Assembly: GCF_032854445.1 (NCBI RefSeq)
Contig: NC_088307.1
Coordinates: 26,050,046-26,114,045, forward strand
Direction of reading: 5' to 3'
Length of the DNA: 64,000 bases
Origin: Liolophura sinensis
Lineage: Eukaryota; Mollusca; Polyplacophora; Chitonida; Chitonidae
Part shown: positions 45,601 to 56,490 of the stretch, piece after piece
Layout of the letters: every line of letters begins with the position of its first letter
Numbering within the stretch: position 1 is the stretch's first letter
Translations under genes and position numbers: made by a program
The notes under the pieces: model-generated
Database searches by the model: none
Told to the model about the DNA's origin: nothing
What the model saw: only the letters and a program-made list of their open reading frames with translations

Positions 45601-46663
45601 AAAAATATCTCTTGCTAAATGTAGTTATATGAATAAACACCAGCACGCGTTTCTAAATTGGAGAAAAATATGTTCAGAAACGAAACATTTAGTTGTAGTG
45701 TTATAAAAAAGTGAATGAGTGCCTTAGATGGAAACACAAGGAGTGCTCTTCATGGTAAGTTGAACATGGATATGAAAAAGGTCATATCGTTGTTTAAACA
45801 CGTAATTTTAGCATATAATGAGGTCAATGTAAGTCAATTATCGTATTGTTCATTGTTTAAATTTCTCCTTTCATATGAAGATTGTTTGCAACCTTTCAAT
45901 GTTGGGCTATGTTCAGTAAAAACCGAGATGTGTTTGAGTGCAAATTTGCAGATATCTAACATCCTGAGATCCGTGATTTTTTGCAGTAACATCTCATGTT
46001 GGATTGTGGACAAAAGGAAATTACTGAGATCACGATGCTTCGTGAAAACTCGCCCCGAATTCACGATTCTACAACAACACAGCTCAGACTTTCTACTTAA
46101 GAGGGCAGTTATCATATAAATAAAACTTATTGATCATCTCATTAGAAAACATATAACTAACTAAATAAATAAATATGTAAATGAATAAAACTGACGGAGG
46201 AATAATGAGTGTCATTTGTGCCTATACATGTATCCTTTCCTTATTTGGACACAAGCGACTAAAATGCTCGTCTGACAATGACAGAGGAAATGTCTGTTGT
46301 TCCAATATTCTTCTGACCTTCGTGGAAAATAGCGGACGGCAGCCGGATGTGCAGCTGTTCGTGTCGCCTTTCATGAAGTCTTACATTAGGTTCTTTGGAC
46401 ATCATTTGCTTATGACAGTCCGAACCTACCTATTTATTTATTTCATTGGTGAATTTTTCTGGTGAAAACCTGTGCATCTAGCCCTGGGAAAGTTATCAGC
46501 TTCTCACCAAAGATCAGTAGCTTACTCCGGGTACTCTAGTATCCTTCACCACTGATCCTGAAAGTCCTATAAGTTATATGTTTTGGTTTAACTTGCGATG
46601 TTAAACACCAATCGCTCAGATAAAATCAAATACTTTTCAAGGACCTGGACTGCCATATGCAGA
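45601..46663. other. no supported gene
   Basis: A plus frame of 134 codons (45715-46119) starts with ATG, and a GTAAGT donor follows after 37 nt, but no partner exon or motif supports it. A weak SINE-like tail (GATGTTAAACACCAATCGC) lies at about 46600. Confidence 0.3.
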
Positions 46664-46948
46664 CCACAGTGAGAGAAAAAATTGCCTTCTACTGACTAAA
46701 AATTAGTTATGAATTATACAAGTGATCTAACTCAACTCTAAAAACTGAGCCATATAACCAGATCAGTTGAGTTATTAAAGACTCCTGCTAAATTTCCGAC
46801 TAATCAAGTGAGTTAACAATATAACCAGATGGGTTTCATGACTCGGCTGATCTCGTCACATGACTCAGTTCTCTGAGTTGAATTAGTTTAACTAATTTGT
46901 ATAACTCAGATTTTTTAGTCAGCTGACCCAAACAGTTCTCTCAGTGTA
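46664..46948. mobile_element. palindromic MITE-like element, ~285 bp
   Basis: Inverted ends (left CACAGTGAGAGAA...TACTGACTAAAAATTAG; right, reverse-complemented, ACACTGAGAGAACTG...CTGACTAAAAAATCTG). Similarity extends inward through AGTTAT..ATTATACAA. The centre holds repeated AACTCA/TGAGTT motifs. No ORF. Confidence 0.65.
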
Positions 46949-47479
46949 TAGTTTACATTAACACAGTCCATGTCCTTCAACAGTAACTGGTTAGATTTGA
47001 ACAATTGGTGTTTAATTTCTGTGTTATCAAGCGCAGCAAATTGCATTAGAAAACTGGTACTGTTGTAGTACCAGTTTGAAAAAAAGCCATTTGAACAAAT
47101 AATATAAGGCTTTTGTAGAGATTTTGAAACTGGAAGTTGGATTGATAACGAGGTACTTCTTCCCTGCGTAATGGCGACTTGAGCCTAAACTAACTTAGCC
47201 ATGAAGAGTTCTCTTACAATGCATGATTAGTCTAATACGACACCAAGCTGCCCTCAAAACGACAAAGGTATGAATAGATAATAAACTGCAAAGATAAACT
47301 CCATTCACTACCGTAGAAATTAAAATTTGAAATTTTATAGAAAAAAATTTGAAGATGGCAATACCTGTGTTTAAATGTAATTCTTGCTGCAAAATAGGTT
47401 GATATTTATAGTTGTCTTTCAGTGGCCCACATATTTTCATATAATCTGCGCTCGTTGCATACACGCACATTACAAAGAA
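46949..47479. other. no recognised feature
   Basis: A small inverted repeat, CTGGTACTGTTGTAGTACCAG, lies at about 47055-47075. Otherwise nothing is recognised. Confidence 0.4.
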
Positions 47480-47585
47480 AGGTGCATAGTACAGAGAGCG
47501 GTGATAATTGGCAATCGGTCACATGTACTCGGCGAAATACGGCATCTTGTCAATTTGCCTAGCTCAGTTAGGGTTTTATTTTAAC
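47480..47585 (-). repeat. R1 repeat copy
   Basis: GAGAGCGGTGATAATTGGCA, ATCGGTCACATGTACTCGGC and TTGTCAATTTGCC...AGTTAGGGTTTTATT match R1 in reverse order. Confidence 0.6.
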
Positions 47586-47679
47586 CCAAACCGTTGACTG
47601 GTTAAAAGTATAGGGATAACATTGTTTTGTCTTTTTTTTGAATTAAGAACTGGGACTGGTTCTATGCTTCACGCAGTTC

Positions 47680-47737
47680 ACTGTAACTATCATGACAACT
47701 TACACGTCTTTTACATGTGTAGTCATGGTAGTTACAA
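47680..47737. other. imperfect hairpin, ~24-bp arms
   Basis: TGTAACTATCATGACAACTT and, reverse-complemented, TGTAACTACCATGACTACAC, separated by a short loop. A second small perfect hairpin (ATGCTCG TGAGAT CGAGCAT) lies at 47883-47902. Confidence 0.65.
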
Positions 47738-48094
47738 TCAACTTAGTCTCCTGTAGCTTTGTGGAAGGGTATTCTGTTACAGACCTTTGTCATGCACATA
47801 ACTACATAGTTCTTGGAGTGTTCACGCCTAATTTATACGCATTGTGTTGTGTGTGACTGAACCGGTAACAGGTAGTAATTTGATGCTCGTGAGATCGAGC
47901 ATATAACGGTACCCTTATGCTGGGCATACGTATTGAAAGGACATAAAAAAAGGTCACTTCACGCTCCAGTTGAAGTGATCGATGTCCAAAGTTTTATTAT
48001 GTACGTATTATATTCCTATAGAATGTCTGTGCTTATTATCGGGTTTATTTTTAACGGCCCTCTCAAAAATGTGTCTCAGTTAGCCCGGTTATCC
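47738..48094. other. no recognised feature
   Basis: Apart from the small hairpin near 47890, nothing is recognised. Confidence 0.4.
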
Positions 48095-48515
48095 ACTGTG
48101 GCGGAGTGCTTGGGGTGCCAGAATTCTGGGATACCCGCAGTCTCAGAGTGTTTGGAGTGCCAGAATGTCAGGTTTTCCACAATGCCGGAGTGCGTGGAGT
48201 GCCAGAATGCCAGGTTATCTGCAGTGGCGGAGTGCTGGGATGGCCAGAATGTCGGGTTTTCCGCAGTGCCGTAGAGCTTGGAGTGCCAGAATACCAAGGT
48301 ATGCACAGTGTCAGAGTGCCAAGAGAATGCCGGAATATCCGAAGTGACGGAGTGCCCGGAGTGCCGAGGTATGCGCAGTGCGGAAGTGAAGGAGTGCACG
48401 GAGTGCATGGAGAGCCGGGGTATGCGCAGTGCAGGAGTGCGCTGAGCGCCAGCATGCAGGGTTATCCGCAGTGCCGTAGAGCTTGGAATGCCAGAATACC
48501 AGAGTATCCACATTT
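48095..48515. repeat. 42-bp minisatellite, about 10 units
   Basis: The core GGAGTGCCAGAATGCCAGGT then TATCCGCAGTGCCG is spaced 42 bp (landmarks 48115, 48157, 48199, 48241 and 48283). Right-hand units are more diverged. Frames of up to 155 codons on both strands are repeat artefacts. Confidence 0.9.
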
Positions 48516-48624
48516 GTCATGTCAATGTAGTTTTTTGTTGAGATTTATGGGTAGAAGCAACAGGTGTGGTTAGAGTTGGACACTTTCCTTTTTCCGATAC
48601 CAGAAATGTGCTGACTTAACCTTT
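48516..48624. other. no recognised feature
   Basis: Short unique sequence. Confidence 0.4.
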
Positions 48625-48745
48625 ATTGAAGTATTTATTTCGTTGGTGTTTTATGCCGTACTGAAGAATATTTCATTTATACGACGGCGGGGAGCAGTAT
48701 AATGTAGTAGGAGGAACTCCGGCAGAACCCTGGTGAAAGATCTCA
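48625..48745 (-). mobile_element. SINE family A 3' part
   Basis: Inverted tail GGTGTTTTATGCCGTACTGA, GACGGCGGGGAGCAGTATAA and GGAACTCCGGCAGAACCC. Confidence 0.8.
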
Positions 48746-49639
48746 GTTTTTTATCCTTTAATTAATTTTTTTTATCATTGTTGCAACAACGTCTTTTAAA
48801 GAATAATGTCTGTAAGGGTTGACATTAGTGATGATAAAACAGGAAACACATTGAGAGTCCGACGAGGCATGTGTAACTCCGCTATTTTCACCTACATACG
48901 CCGGGTTTAAAAAAAAAATAAGGAAGAAGGAAATGTGTTAAGAAGTTAGCTCGAGGCCTCAGATCTGCTGTCTCCTTATAGCCATATCGCCCCCACTTAA
49001 TTGCGTTCGCATTCACCGGCATTCCCTGTTTATTTTTTCAGTTTACTATGAATTAATGTAGCATGTTGTATTCAAAATATACGACATGGCTTTAATGTTA
49101 CCGAAGTACATTGCGGTAAACTATGGGTTGTTATTTTTATTTCCGTAATCGCTAAATCGTTTGCTTTATTTGTTAATTTATATAAAAAGTTGTTGATTTA
49201 CATACTTGATTGTTGTTTACACCATAGTCAGGAATGTTTCACTCACCGACTCGCCTACCTTGGCAGACACCCAGTTTCCCTGCTTATTTTTGTTAAGTTA
49301 AAATCGAATAAGCTGCAGTACTGCCGAATTAAATCGCGGTAAGCCATATGATGTGTCAGATAGAATAATCATACATTCTTGATGGTCGCCAGATGCATAG
49401 GTAATTGAAACAAATCAGGGGCCACTTATTTATTTATTTATTTGTTTATTTTGGAACATGTTAACAAAATAATTAACACATAGAAAACATTGTGGACTCG
49501 TCGATAATGTGAAATACAAACATGTAACATAAGGAGATAGTGTTCGCTAAACGTCTCGATATAAAAACATATTTGGCATTGAATATATCCTGGTTTCATT
49601 GTAGGAGTTTGGCACTCAGAGCCTGCGTGTGTCTGATGG
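48746..49639. other. no gene; weak SINE tail and TTTA run
   Basis: A diverged inverted tail may lie at about 49200-49270 (TTTACACCATAGTCAGGAAT). TTTA repeats occur at about 49428-49445. Nothing else is recognised. Confidence 0.35.
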
Positions 49640-49875
49640 TAACGCAGTCCCTTTGCGACTGTAGTCTAATAGTAAACGCGTTAGCGCAGTCCGATAATCC
49701 AGGAGCCTCTACACTATACCATCGTTGTGAGATCAAATCCAACTCATGCTGGCTGCCTCTCTGGTATCACGTGGTAAGGTCTTCCAGCAACCTGCTGAAG
49801 GTCGTGGGTTCCCTCTCGCCGCCGTTGTATAAGTGAAATATTCTAGAGTACGGCGTAAAACATCATTTAAAAAAA
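49640..49875 (+). mobile_element. SINE family A, near full length
   Basis: AGGAGCCTCTACACTATACC, AACTCATGCTGGCTGCCTCT, AAGGTCGTGGGTTCCC and GAGTACGGCGTAAAACATC. A short deletion before the GCCGCCG segment removes the AATGCTGG block. Confidence 0.85.
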
Positions 49876-50307
49876 ATAGACGAATATTGTTTATGCTGTC
49901 TATAGCTCCTAGTGGCATAACAATTGTTAGACATTTACACTGTTCGCGAAAAAAATTTCGGACTTGCAAGGTATGGAAGTGGGCAAATATCCAGATATTT
50001 GCACCGTATGAAACTATTGATGTAACATTTTCCACGAATACAAAGAATTTTTTTGTAAGACTGAACCATGTCAATCTGTAGAAATGTAAGCAAATAAGTT
50101 GTCAAAAAGAAGAATACGCATGCATGGTGTGCTCAAAAATTATATGGACAAACCCTTGCAAACAGAAGAAGATTTGATATCCTTTACATAACCTTAAAGA
50201 CACGGTAAGCGACAGGTAAACACAAGTGTCCTTCTTTTTTGTTTGCCAAAGGCTTAGTGTTCCTTACAGAATTATTTCCGTTATATCACGATTATGACTC
50301 TCACGGC
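49876..50307. other. no recognised feature
   Basis: Nothing is recognised. Confidence 0.4.
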
Positions 50308-51671
50308 TATGGAAGCCTTATGCGGCCATACTGTCTCTCCCGGTTTTGCCCCTAACCAGTAACAGCGACATTTGAACGACACCGCGAGATTTAGTCAAGA
50401 TTCAATCGAGATTAGGGCCCTAAAGCGACATTCTGACGAGATTGCAACGAAACTTTAACGATATTCAGTCAAGAATGTCCTGCAATCTCGCTCCCTCGTC
50501 TGAATCTCGTGTTGTCGACTGAGTCTCGCATCCTGGTTCAATTCTCGCGTCCTCTTTCAATTCTTGACCAAATCTCGATCAAATGGCGCGATATACAGAG
50601 ACAGTCTCGTCTGAATGTTGCGGTCTCTGTAAAATGGTCTACACCGCGACATTCCAACAAGATTCAGACGACATTCAGTCGAGAACGCGACATTTTAACG
50701 TCCCACCCTGTCGTCCGAATTGCGTGCAATTCAGTACTAAATTTCGCTGTGTCGTTCGAATGGCGTTCGAATCTCGACTAAATCTCGCGTTGTAGACTGA
50801 ATGTCGTCTGAATCTAGCGTTGAGGTACCTCCCACAATGCATCAGAGAGAGTTTACCGGGAGGCGAGATTTGGTCGGCAGTGCGAGATTCAGGCGACAAC
50901 GCGAGATTCAGACGACATTCAATCTACAACGCGAGATTTAGTCGAGATTCGAACGCCATTCGAACCACAGGGCGAGATTCTGTTAAAAAGTCGCGTTCTC
51001 CACTACCTCCCACAATCTATCAGAGAGAGTTTACCGGAAGGCGAGATTTGGTCAACAGTGCGAGATTCAGGCGACAACGCGAGATTCAGACGACATTCAG
51101 TCTACAACGCGAAATTTAGTCGAGATTCGAACGCCATTCGAACGACAGGGCAAGATTCTGTTAAAAAGTCCCGTTCTCCACTAAATGTGGTCCGAATCTC
51201 GCTGGAATGTCGTGGTGTCGACCAAATCTCGTCCAAATATCGTGTTCTCGACCAAATGTCGCCATTCTTGATTAATTGAGTTTGACCACAATGTTACTGA
51301 TTTTACAGAGACGGCAATATTCAGACGAGATTAAGACCCCAGGCGACATTCTGACGAGATTAAGTCGCTGCACATCGCGCCATTTGGTCGAGATTTGATC
51401 GAGATATGGTCGAGAATTTAAAGAGGACGCGAGAATTGAACCAGGATGGGAGACTCATTCGACAACACGAGATTCAGACGAGGGAGCGAGATTTGCACGG
51501 CATTCTTGACTGAATATCGTTGGGGTTTGGTTGCAATCTCGTCAGAATGTCGCTTTAGGGCCCTAATCTCGATTGAATCTTGACTAAATCTCGCGGTGTC
51601 GTTCAAATGTCGCTGTTATTGGTATGGGGAGGAAACCGGGAGAGATAGCATTGCCGTATCCGGCTTCCATA
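50308..51671. mobile_element. foldback-type element built of CGAGATT sub-repeats
   Basis: Arms of about 285-297 bp (50308-50592 and 51375-51671) are inverted copies and include an 89-bp perfectly matching stretch (50360-50448 against 51530-51618). Between them lie a 178-bp segment repeated in tandem (from 50831 and 51009) and a further inverted part (50745-50815). The whole is composed of short blocks such as GCGAGATTCAGACGACATTC and GAGATTTAGTCGAGATTCG and is very rich in TCTCG/CGAGA. No transposase is encoded. Open frames inside are repeat artefacts. No clear target-site duplication is visible. Confidence 0.85.
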
Positions 51672-51739
51672 TGCGGCAGCTTAAGACTCGATGTTAGTTC
51701 AACTAAACCGATTACGGTACAACTATAAAGCTTGTGCTA

Positions 51740-51835
51740 CACGAGACTTTAGGACGCGACTCAACTCAACTCAGCTTAACCGTATGGAATTGCACCGAGT
51801 AGCCGATGATCGTGCGCCTATAAAGCTTGACATGA
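51740..51835. repeat. GACGCGACTCAAC repeat, left of satellite
   Basis: GGACGCGACTCAACTCAACT, GAGTAGCCGATGATCGTG and CTATAAAGCTTGACAT. Related sequence recurs at 53760-53965 on the far side of the 54-bp satellite. Confidence 0.7.
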
Positions 51836-51864
51836 AAGAGGGCTTAAAGAAAACTTGAAAGGTT

Positions 51865-53430
51865 TCTGTTGTGTATCTTAGCGTGGAGTATATGGTGTGG
51901 CCTAACATATCAATGTACTAAGTTGTATATCTTAGTGTGGAGTATATGATGTGGCCTAACATATAAATGTACAAAGTTGTATATCTTAGTGTGGAGTATA
52001 TGATGTGGCCTAACATGTCAATGTACTAAGTCGTGTGTCTTAGTGTGGAGTACATGATGTGACCTAACATATCAATGTACAAAGTTGTATATCTTAGTGT
52101 GGAGTATATGATGTGGCCTAACATATCAATGTACTAAGTCGTGTGTCTTAGTGTGGAGTACATGATGTGGCCTAACATATAAATGTACAAAGTTGTATAT
52201 CTTAGTGTGGAGTATATGATGTGGCCTAACATATAAATGTACAAAGTTGTATATCTTAGTGTGGAGTATATGATGTGACCTAACATATCAATGTACTAAG
52301 TCGTGTGTCTTAGTGTGGAGTACATGATGCGGCCTAACATATAAATGTACAAAGTTGTATATCTTAGTGTGGAGTACATGATGTGGCCTAACATATAAAT
52401 GTACAAAGTTGTATATCTTAGTGTGGAGTATATGATGTGACCTAACATATCAATGTACTAAGTCGTGTGTCCTAGTGTGGAGTACATGATGCGGCCTAAC
52501 ATATAAATGTACAAAGTTGTATATCTTAGTGTGGAGTACATGATGTGGCCTAACATATAAATGTACAAAGTTGTATATCTTAGTGTGGAGTACATGATGC
52601 GGCCTAACATATAAATGTACAAAGTTGTATATCTTAGTGTGGAGTATATGATGTGACCTAACATATCAATGTACAAAGTCGTGTGTCTTAGTGTGGAGTA
52701 CATGATGCGGCCTAACATATAAATGTACAAAGTTGTATATCTTAGTGTGGAGTATATGATGTGGCCTAACATATAAATGTACAAAGTTGTATATCTTAGT
52801 GTGGAGTATATGATGCGGCCTAACATATAAATGCACAAAGTTGTATATCTTAGTGTGGAGTATATGATGTGACCTAACATATCAATGTACTAAGTCGTGT
52901 GTCTTAGTGTGGAGTACATGATGCGGCCTAACATATAAATGTACAAAGTTGTATATCTTAGTGTGGAGTATATGATGTGACCTAACATATCAATGTACTA
53001 AGTCGTGTGTCTTAGTGTGGAGTATATGATGTGGCCTAACATATCAATGTACTAAGTCGTGTGTCTTAGTGTGGAGTATATGATGCGGCCTAACACATCA
53101 ATGTACTAAGTCGTGTATCTTAGTGTGGAGTATATGATGTGGCCTAACATATCAATGTACTAAGTCGTGTGTCTTAGTGTGGAGTATATGATGTGGCCTA
53201 ACATATCAATGTACTAAGTCGTGTGTCTTAGTGTGGAGTACATGATGCGGCCTAACATATAAATGTACAAAGTTGTATATCTTAGTGTGGAGTACATGAT
53301 GTGACCTAACATATCAATGTACTAAGTCGTGTGTCTTAGTGTGGAGTATATGATGTGGCCTAACATATCAATGTACTAAGTCGTGTGTCTTAGTGTGGAG
53401 TACATGATGCGGCCTAATATATAAATGTAC
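51865..53430. repeat. 54-bp satellite, 28 exact periods, mixed unit types
   Basis: CCTAACATAT starts at 51901 and recurs every 54 bp to 53413 with no net indel. Two main unit types alternate: one with ATAAATGTACAAAGTTGTAT, the other with ATCAATGTACTAAGTCGTGT. Between about 52279 and 52900 they follow an a-a-b (or a-a-a-b) order, so copies have spread in blocks. A 140-codon minus frame is a by-product of the period being divisible by three. Confidence 0.97.
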
Positions 53431-53759
53431 AAAAAAACTTCTCCGCTTTCTTTTAGGGACGTGACAATGCCTTTGGTTTACAGTTTTCCTAAGACCCCAG
53501 TGGTCAGTCCGGAAATTAAGTAGCCTGCTGCGGTGACATCATAGCTGATAGCTGTAAAAGCAACTTTATTTGGGAATTAGTATTTATTAGGGGCGCTAAA
53601 CTGGTCCCGGGTTTCCAGTCATTTGCTACCATTTCCGATCAAAATGCATAAACTAGAGGCATCAGAATATTTATTCTCTTTTTCTTGGGGGTGGGAACAT
53701 ATTTTTCTTCATTTTCATTAAAACCATATTTTTCGTTTTATAGTACCTTTTCATGTGTC
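53431..53759. other. no recognised feature
   Basis: Nothing is recognised. Confidence 0.4.
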
Positions 53760-53965
53760 CTTTTAGACGCGACTCAACGAGGCTCAACATATCGTACAGA
53801 GTTGCTCCCAGTAGCCAATGACGCTATATGCGGTATATGCTAAAAAGCCTAAGGCGCGACTCAACTAGTAGCCGACGGTCATACCATAAAGCTCGGCATA
53901 AGACGCGACTCGTAGTATGGTTTCAATAACCGATAACCATACCGGTATATAAAGCTCGGCATACA
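53760..53965. repeat. GACGCGACTCAAC repeat, right of satellite
   Basis: AGACGCGACTCAACGAGGCT, CAGTAGCCAATGACGC, GGCGCGACTCAACTAGTAGC and TATAAAGCTCGGCAT. At least two diverged units lie here, related to 51740-51835. Confidence 0.7.
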
Positions 53966-54654
53966 CGGGGTCTTGAAACGCAGCAGGCGATGAGAGAAGG
54001 ACTATTAATACTGGACTGCATACGCGTAACGTTTGAAGTTGAGTCATGTCGTTGTTATAGAGAAAATCATGGTATTTTATCGAAGAGAGCTGACGAATCA
54101 GAAGTCTCTGAATTATGAAAAAGGGGGATATCACAGTTTTATCAGCGTGCTGCGTATATGCACCCAGGTATTTGGACTGTAAAAAAATCTTCCGTGCGAA
54201 ATATCTGGCTGTATACTCAAACAAAACACTGGTAAAACTGATGTCCGCATTGCAGAATACTTCTCGTAAATGAACACGGTTGCATTCGCGCAAGTTAAGT
54301 TTGCGTGTGGTCTGCTATAGTTAGTAAATTTCGACTCATGTTGCAAGGATATGCAATTAAAATTTCTCAAATGTGGCTATAAGTTTTCCACAAGAGTTTG
54401 TTCTTAGATGGTGAATCAGTATTATGTAGAGCTCTTTCATAAATGAAAGCGAGACGTCATTGACTATTACACGTATTCATCATCAACAAGCGTTGCTCTC
54501 CATTGGCGCGTGCGTTCGCGATTCCTTAGGTATATGCAATGCGAAATGCTCTATTCCGAGTCTCCTGTGTGAATGTGACATCTTACTGGACAAAGAGGCT
54601 GACGAATCAGAAGTTTAAAACTTTCCATGAATTATAAATAAAGGGGATTTTAGA
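53966..54654. other. no gene; one dispersed duplicate
   Basis: GCTGACGAATCAGAAGTCTC then TGAATTATGAAAAAGGGG at 54089 recurs as GCTGACGAATCAGAAGTTTA...TGAATTATAAATAAAGGGG at 54599, about 510 bp away. Two overlapping minus frames (53865-54370) have no other support. Confidence 0.4.
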
Positions 54655-54905
54655 TTTTTATTATTTATTTTTTGGATTGGTGTTTTACGCCGTACCCAAG
54701 AATATTTCACTTTCCCAACGGCTCCAAGCAGCATGGTGGGAGGAAACCTGAAAAAGCTCGGGGAAAACTTACGATCATCTGCAGGTTGCTGATAGACCTC
54801 CCAACGTACGACGGGAGAGGGAGCCAGCATGAGTTGGGCTAACATCGACCCCCACTGGTGACAGGCTCCAGGATCATTGCACCGCACTCGCTAACCATGA
54901 GGAGG
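54655..54905 (-). mobile_element. SINE family A, full length
   Basis: Inverted tail (GGTGTTTTACGCCGTACCCA), CAGCATGGTGGGAGGAAACC, CCCAACGTACGACGGGAG and GAGCCAGCATGAGTTGGG. The inverted head ends CGCTAACCATGAGGAGGCCC. Confidence 0.9.
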
Positions 54906-55672
54906 CCCCAAAATTGAAATTTGCGCATTACCTGCAACAACCCTAAGACCAAGAAACATTTTACATGTTGTATCATTTCAGCACTGAGAAAATTTTAACA
55001 TTTGCACCTTTAAAAGATGCAAAGGAAATTGATATACCAAAACATGTTAGCAATCAGGCTTCTACTGACTCAGTACAGATACAAGACTATTGAAGAGTAT
55101 TTTATTCATGGTAAAACAAAGGTTTTATCCTCCTCCTCAAAGAATAGCGAAAGGGAACTTTGTATAAAAAGTTCTGTGGTGTATTTCTTTTAGAGAGTCG
55201 CCTAGTTTTCAGCTGTCTGTAAAATCAGCCAAAATTACCAGACTGAGTTCCATTTCCTTATCTGATTGTTCTGTAACTCCGCATTTTGGTGTACAGAAAA
55301 CCGGATTGCCTAATGTAAACCATAGACCTTTGACGAATTTGCAGCGGTCATACGTGCACACCATACTGAAATATGTTCTATAGTTCGCACCATGTTGACA
55401 TTGTCAGGGCGTAATGTTATTGTATATGAAATGTGATAACAACACAGCATTTTGAGGAATTATAGACTAGTGACGTCTAACAAATTGCAGTTGACATCTC
55501 TGCATTTTTTAACCTAATTATTTTAACCTAAAGCATGTTTTTATAAGTACATGCCATGCGTCGTTAATACTTGCAGTGCAGTCAAAAACGTCGACAGTGA
55601 AATCGGTGGTGACTAGAATGTCTTAAATGTTGTTGTTGTGCAGATTAGCTATCCCATGTTGCTAGGGTAGGA
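54906..55672. other. no gene; possible SINE E trace
   Basis: AAACCATAGACCTTTGACGA then CGTGCACACCATACTG at about 55317-55368 resembles the E body. GAATTATAGACTAGTGACGT at about 55456 resembles the outer part of R1. Confidence 0.35.
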
Positions 55673-56290
55673 TTGCCTCACAGTCGTATTGATGATCTAC
55701 ACTATCATGTGCTGGTAGTAGCTGACAAGCCAATACCCGCTGTTCTACAACAAAACGCAGATAGGGAGAATTTAGAGGTGCATAGTGTGTCGCTGAAGCA
55801 GAGTTTGAAGATTCATCCTCATTCTAAGGCTCATTTGGTTGGAATCTTGGCTGGTATTACCAAGGAGTTATCTTTGCCGACAGGGAAATTATCCACTGAC
55901 ATAATGGAGAAAATGTACAACTCACAAGGGTAAAGAAGACAGTGTCGGAATTTGTCATGATTACGGGCTAGTGGATAACAATCGTTCTGTGGCTGACCAT
56001 AAGACAGACCCTGAATGTTTATGGTGTAGTGCCTTCACTTCACAAAATAGGACACCCTCTGAAAGATGTTAACCAGATCAAAACAATAGGATTCCGAGAA
56101 ATCCCGCTCAAAAACTAGACGCCTTACTGTCGATAACTCATTTGCCTTAGGCCGGTAAGTCAAGCATGTATAGGGACGTTAGAGGTCGACATTTTTTCCC
56201 CTTCCACGAACGTGTTGCCGTGAGTTATATTCCGTTTACGCCTAGAGACCTGGACACGTGTCAGGATACTTGGTCTAATTAAGCTTGGTC
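55673..56290 (+). pseudogene. coding-like stretch with frame changes, unassigned
   Basis: One frame is open from 55673 to a TAA at 55931 (including HYHVLVVADKPIPAVLQQ and AGITKELSLPTGKLST). The next frame continues from about 55928 for about 50 codons (GICHDYGLVDNN, PECLWCSAFTSQ). A third block near 56190-56275 reads RVAVSYIPFTPRDLDTC. The composition is protein-like and continuity across single frame changes suggests a decayed coding sequence. A CACAAGG then GTAAAG donor-like site at 55930 is an alternative explanation for the first break. No family is recognised. Confidence 0.25.
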
Positions 56291-56349
56291 GCAAGCATGG
56301 ATGCTATATGGAGTTTAATATAATTATACGCGTACAGCATAAAGAGTAA

Positions 56350-56490
56350 GACCCGAACAGCGACGACAATGCGAATGTTGGCTAATGATGACACCTAGCA
56401 GATGAAGTAGGCCTCTTTACAATATACCTCAGTTAAAGTGATATTCTGTTCATGTAATTGCTTAAATAGCAGCAAATTACACGCCCCCTA
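56350..56490 (-). repeat. R1 repeat copy
   Basis: AGACCCGAACAGCGACGACA, TTTACAATATACCTCAG, GTTCATGTAATTGCTTAAAT and AGCAAATTACACGCCCCCTA are the blocks of R1 in reverse-complement order. Confidence 0.7.

Noticed and set aside
45715-46119. 134-codon plus-strand ATG frame.
   Set aside because: No homology, no poly(A) or splice context that forms a model. A GTAAGT after 37 nt alone is not enough.
48095-48515. Frames of 95-155 codons on both strands near 48 kb.
   Set aside because: They are produced by the 42-bp repeat and lack splice or start context.
50509-51606. Several frames of 62-99 codons within 50.5-51.6 kb.
   Set aside because: They follow the CGAGATT sub-repeats on both strands of the foldback element.
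17735-53413. Many minisatellite periods are divisible by three (21, 27, 42, 45, 48, 54, 102), hinting at coding origin.
   Set aside because: Other arrays (23, 59-61, 79 and about 46 bp) are not. About 7 of 11-12 is only weakly above the one-third expected, and arrays with open frames attract attention.
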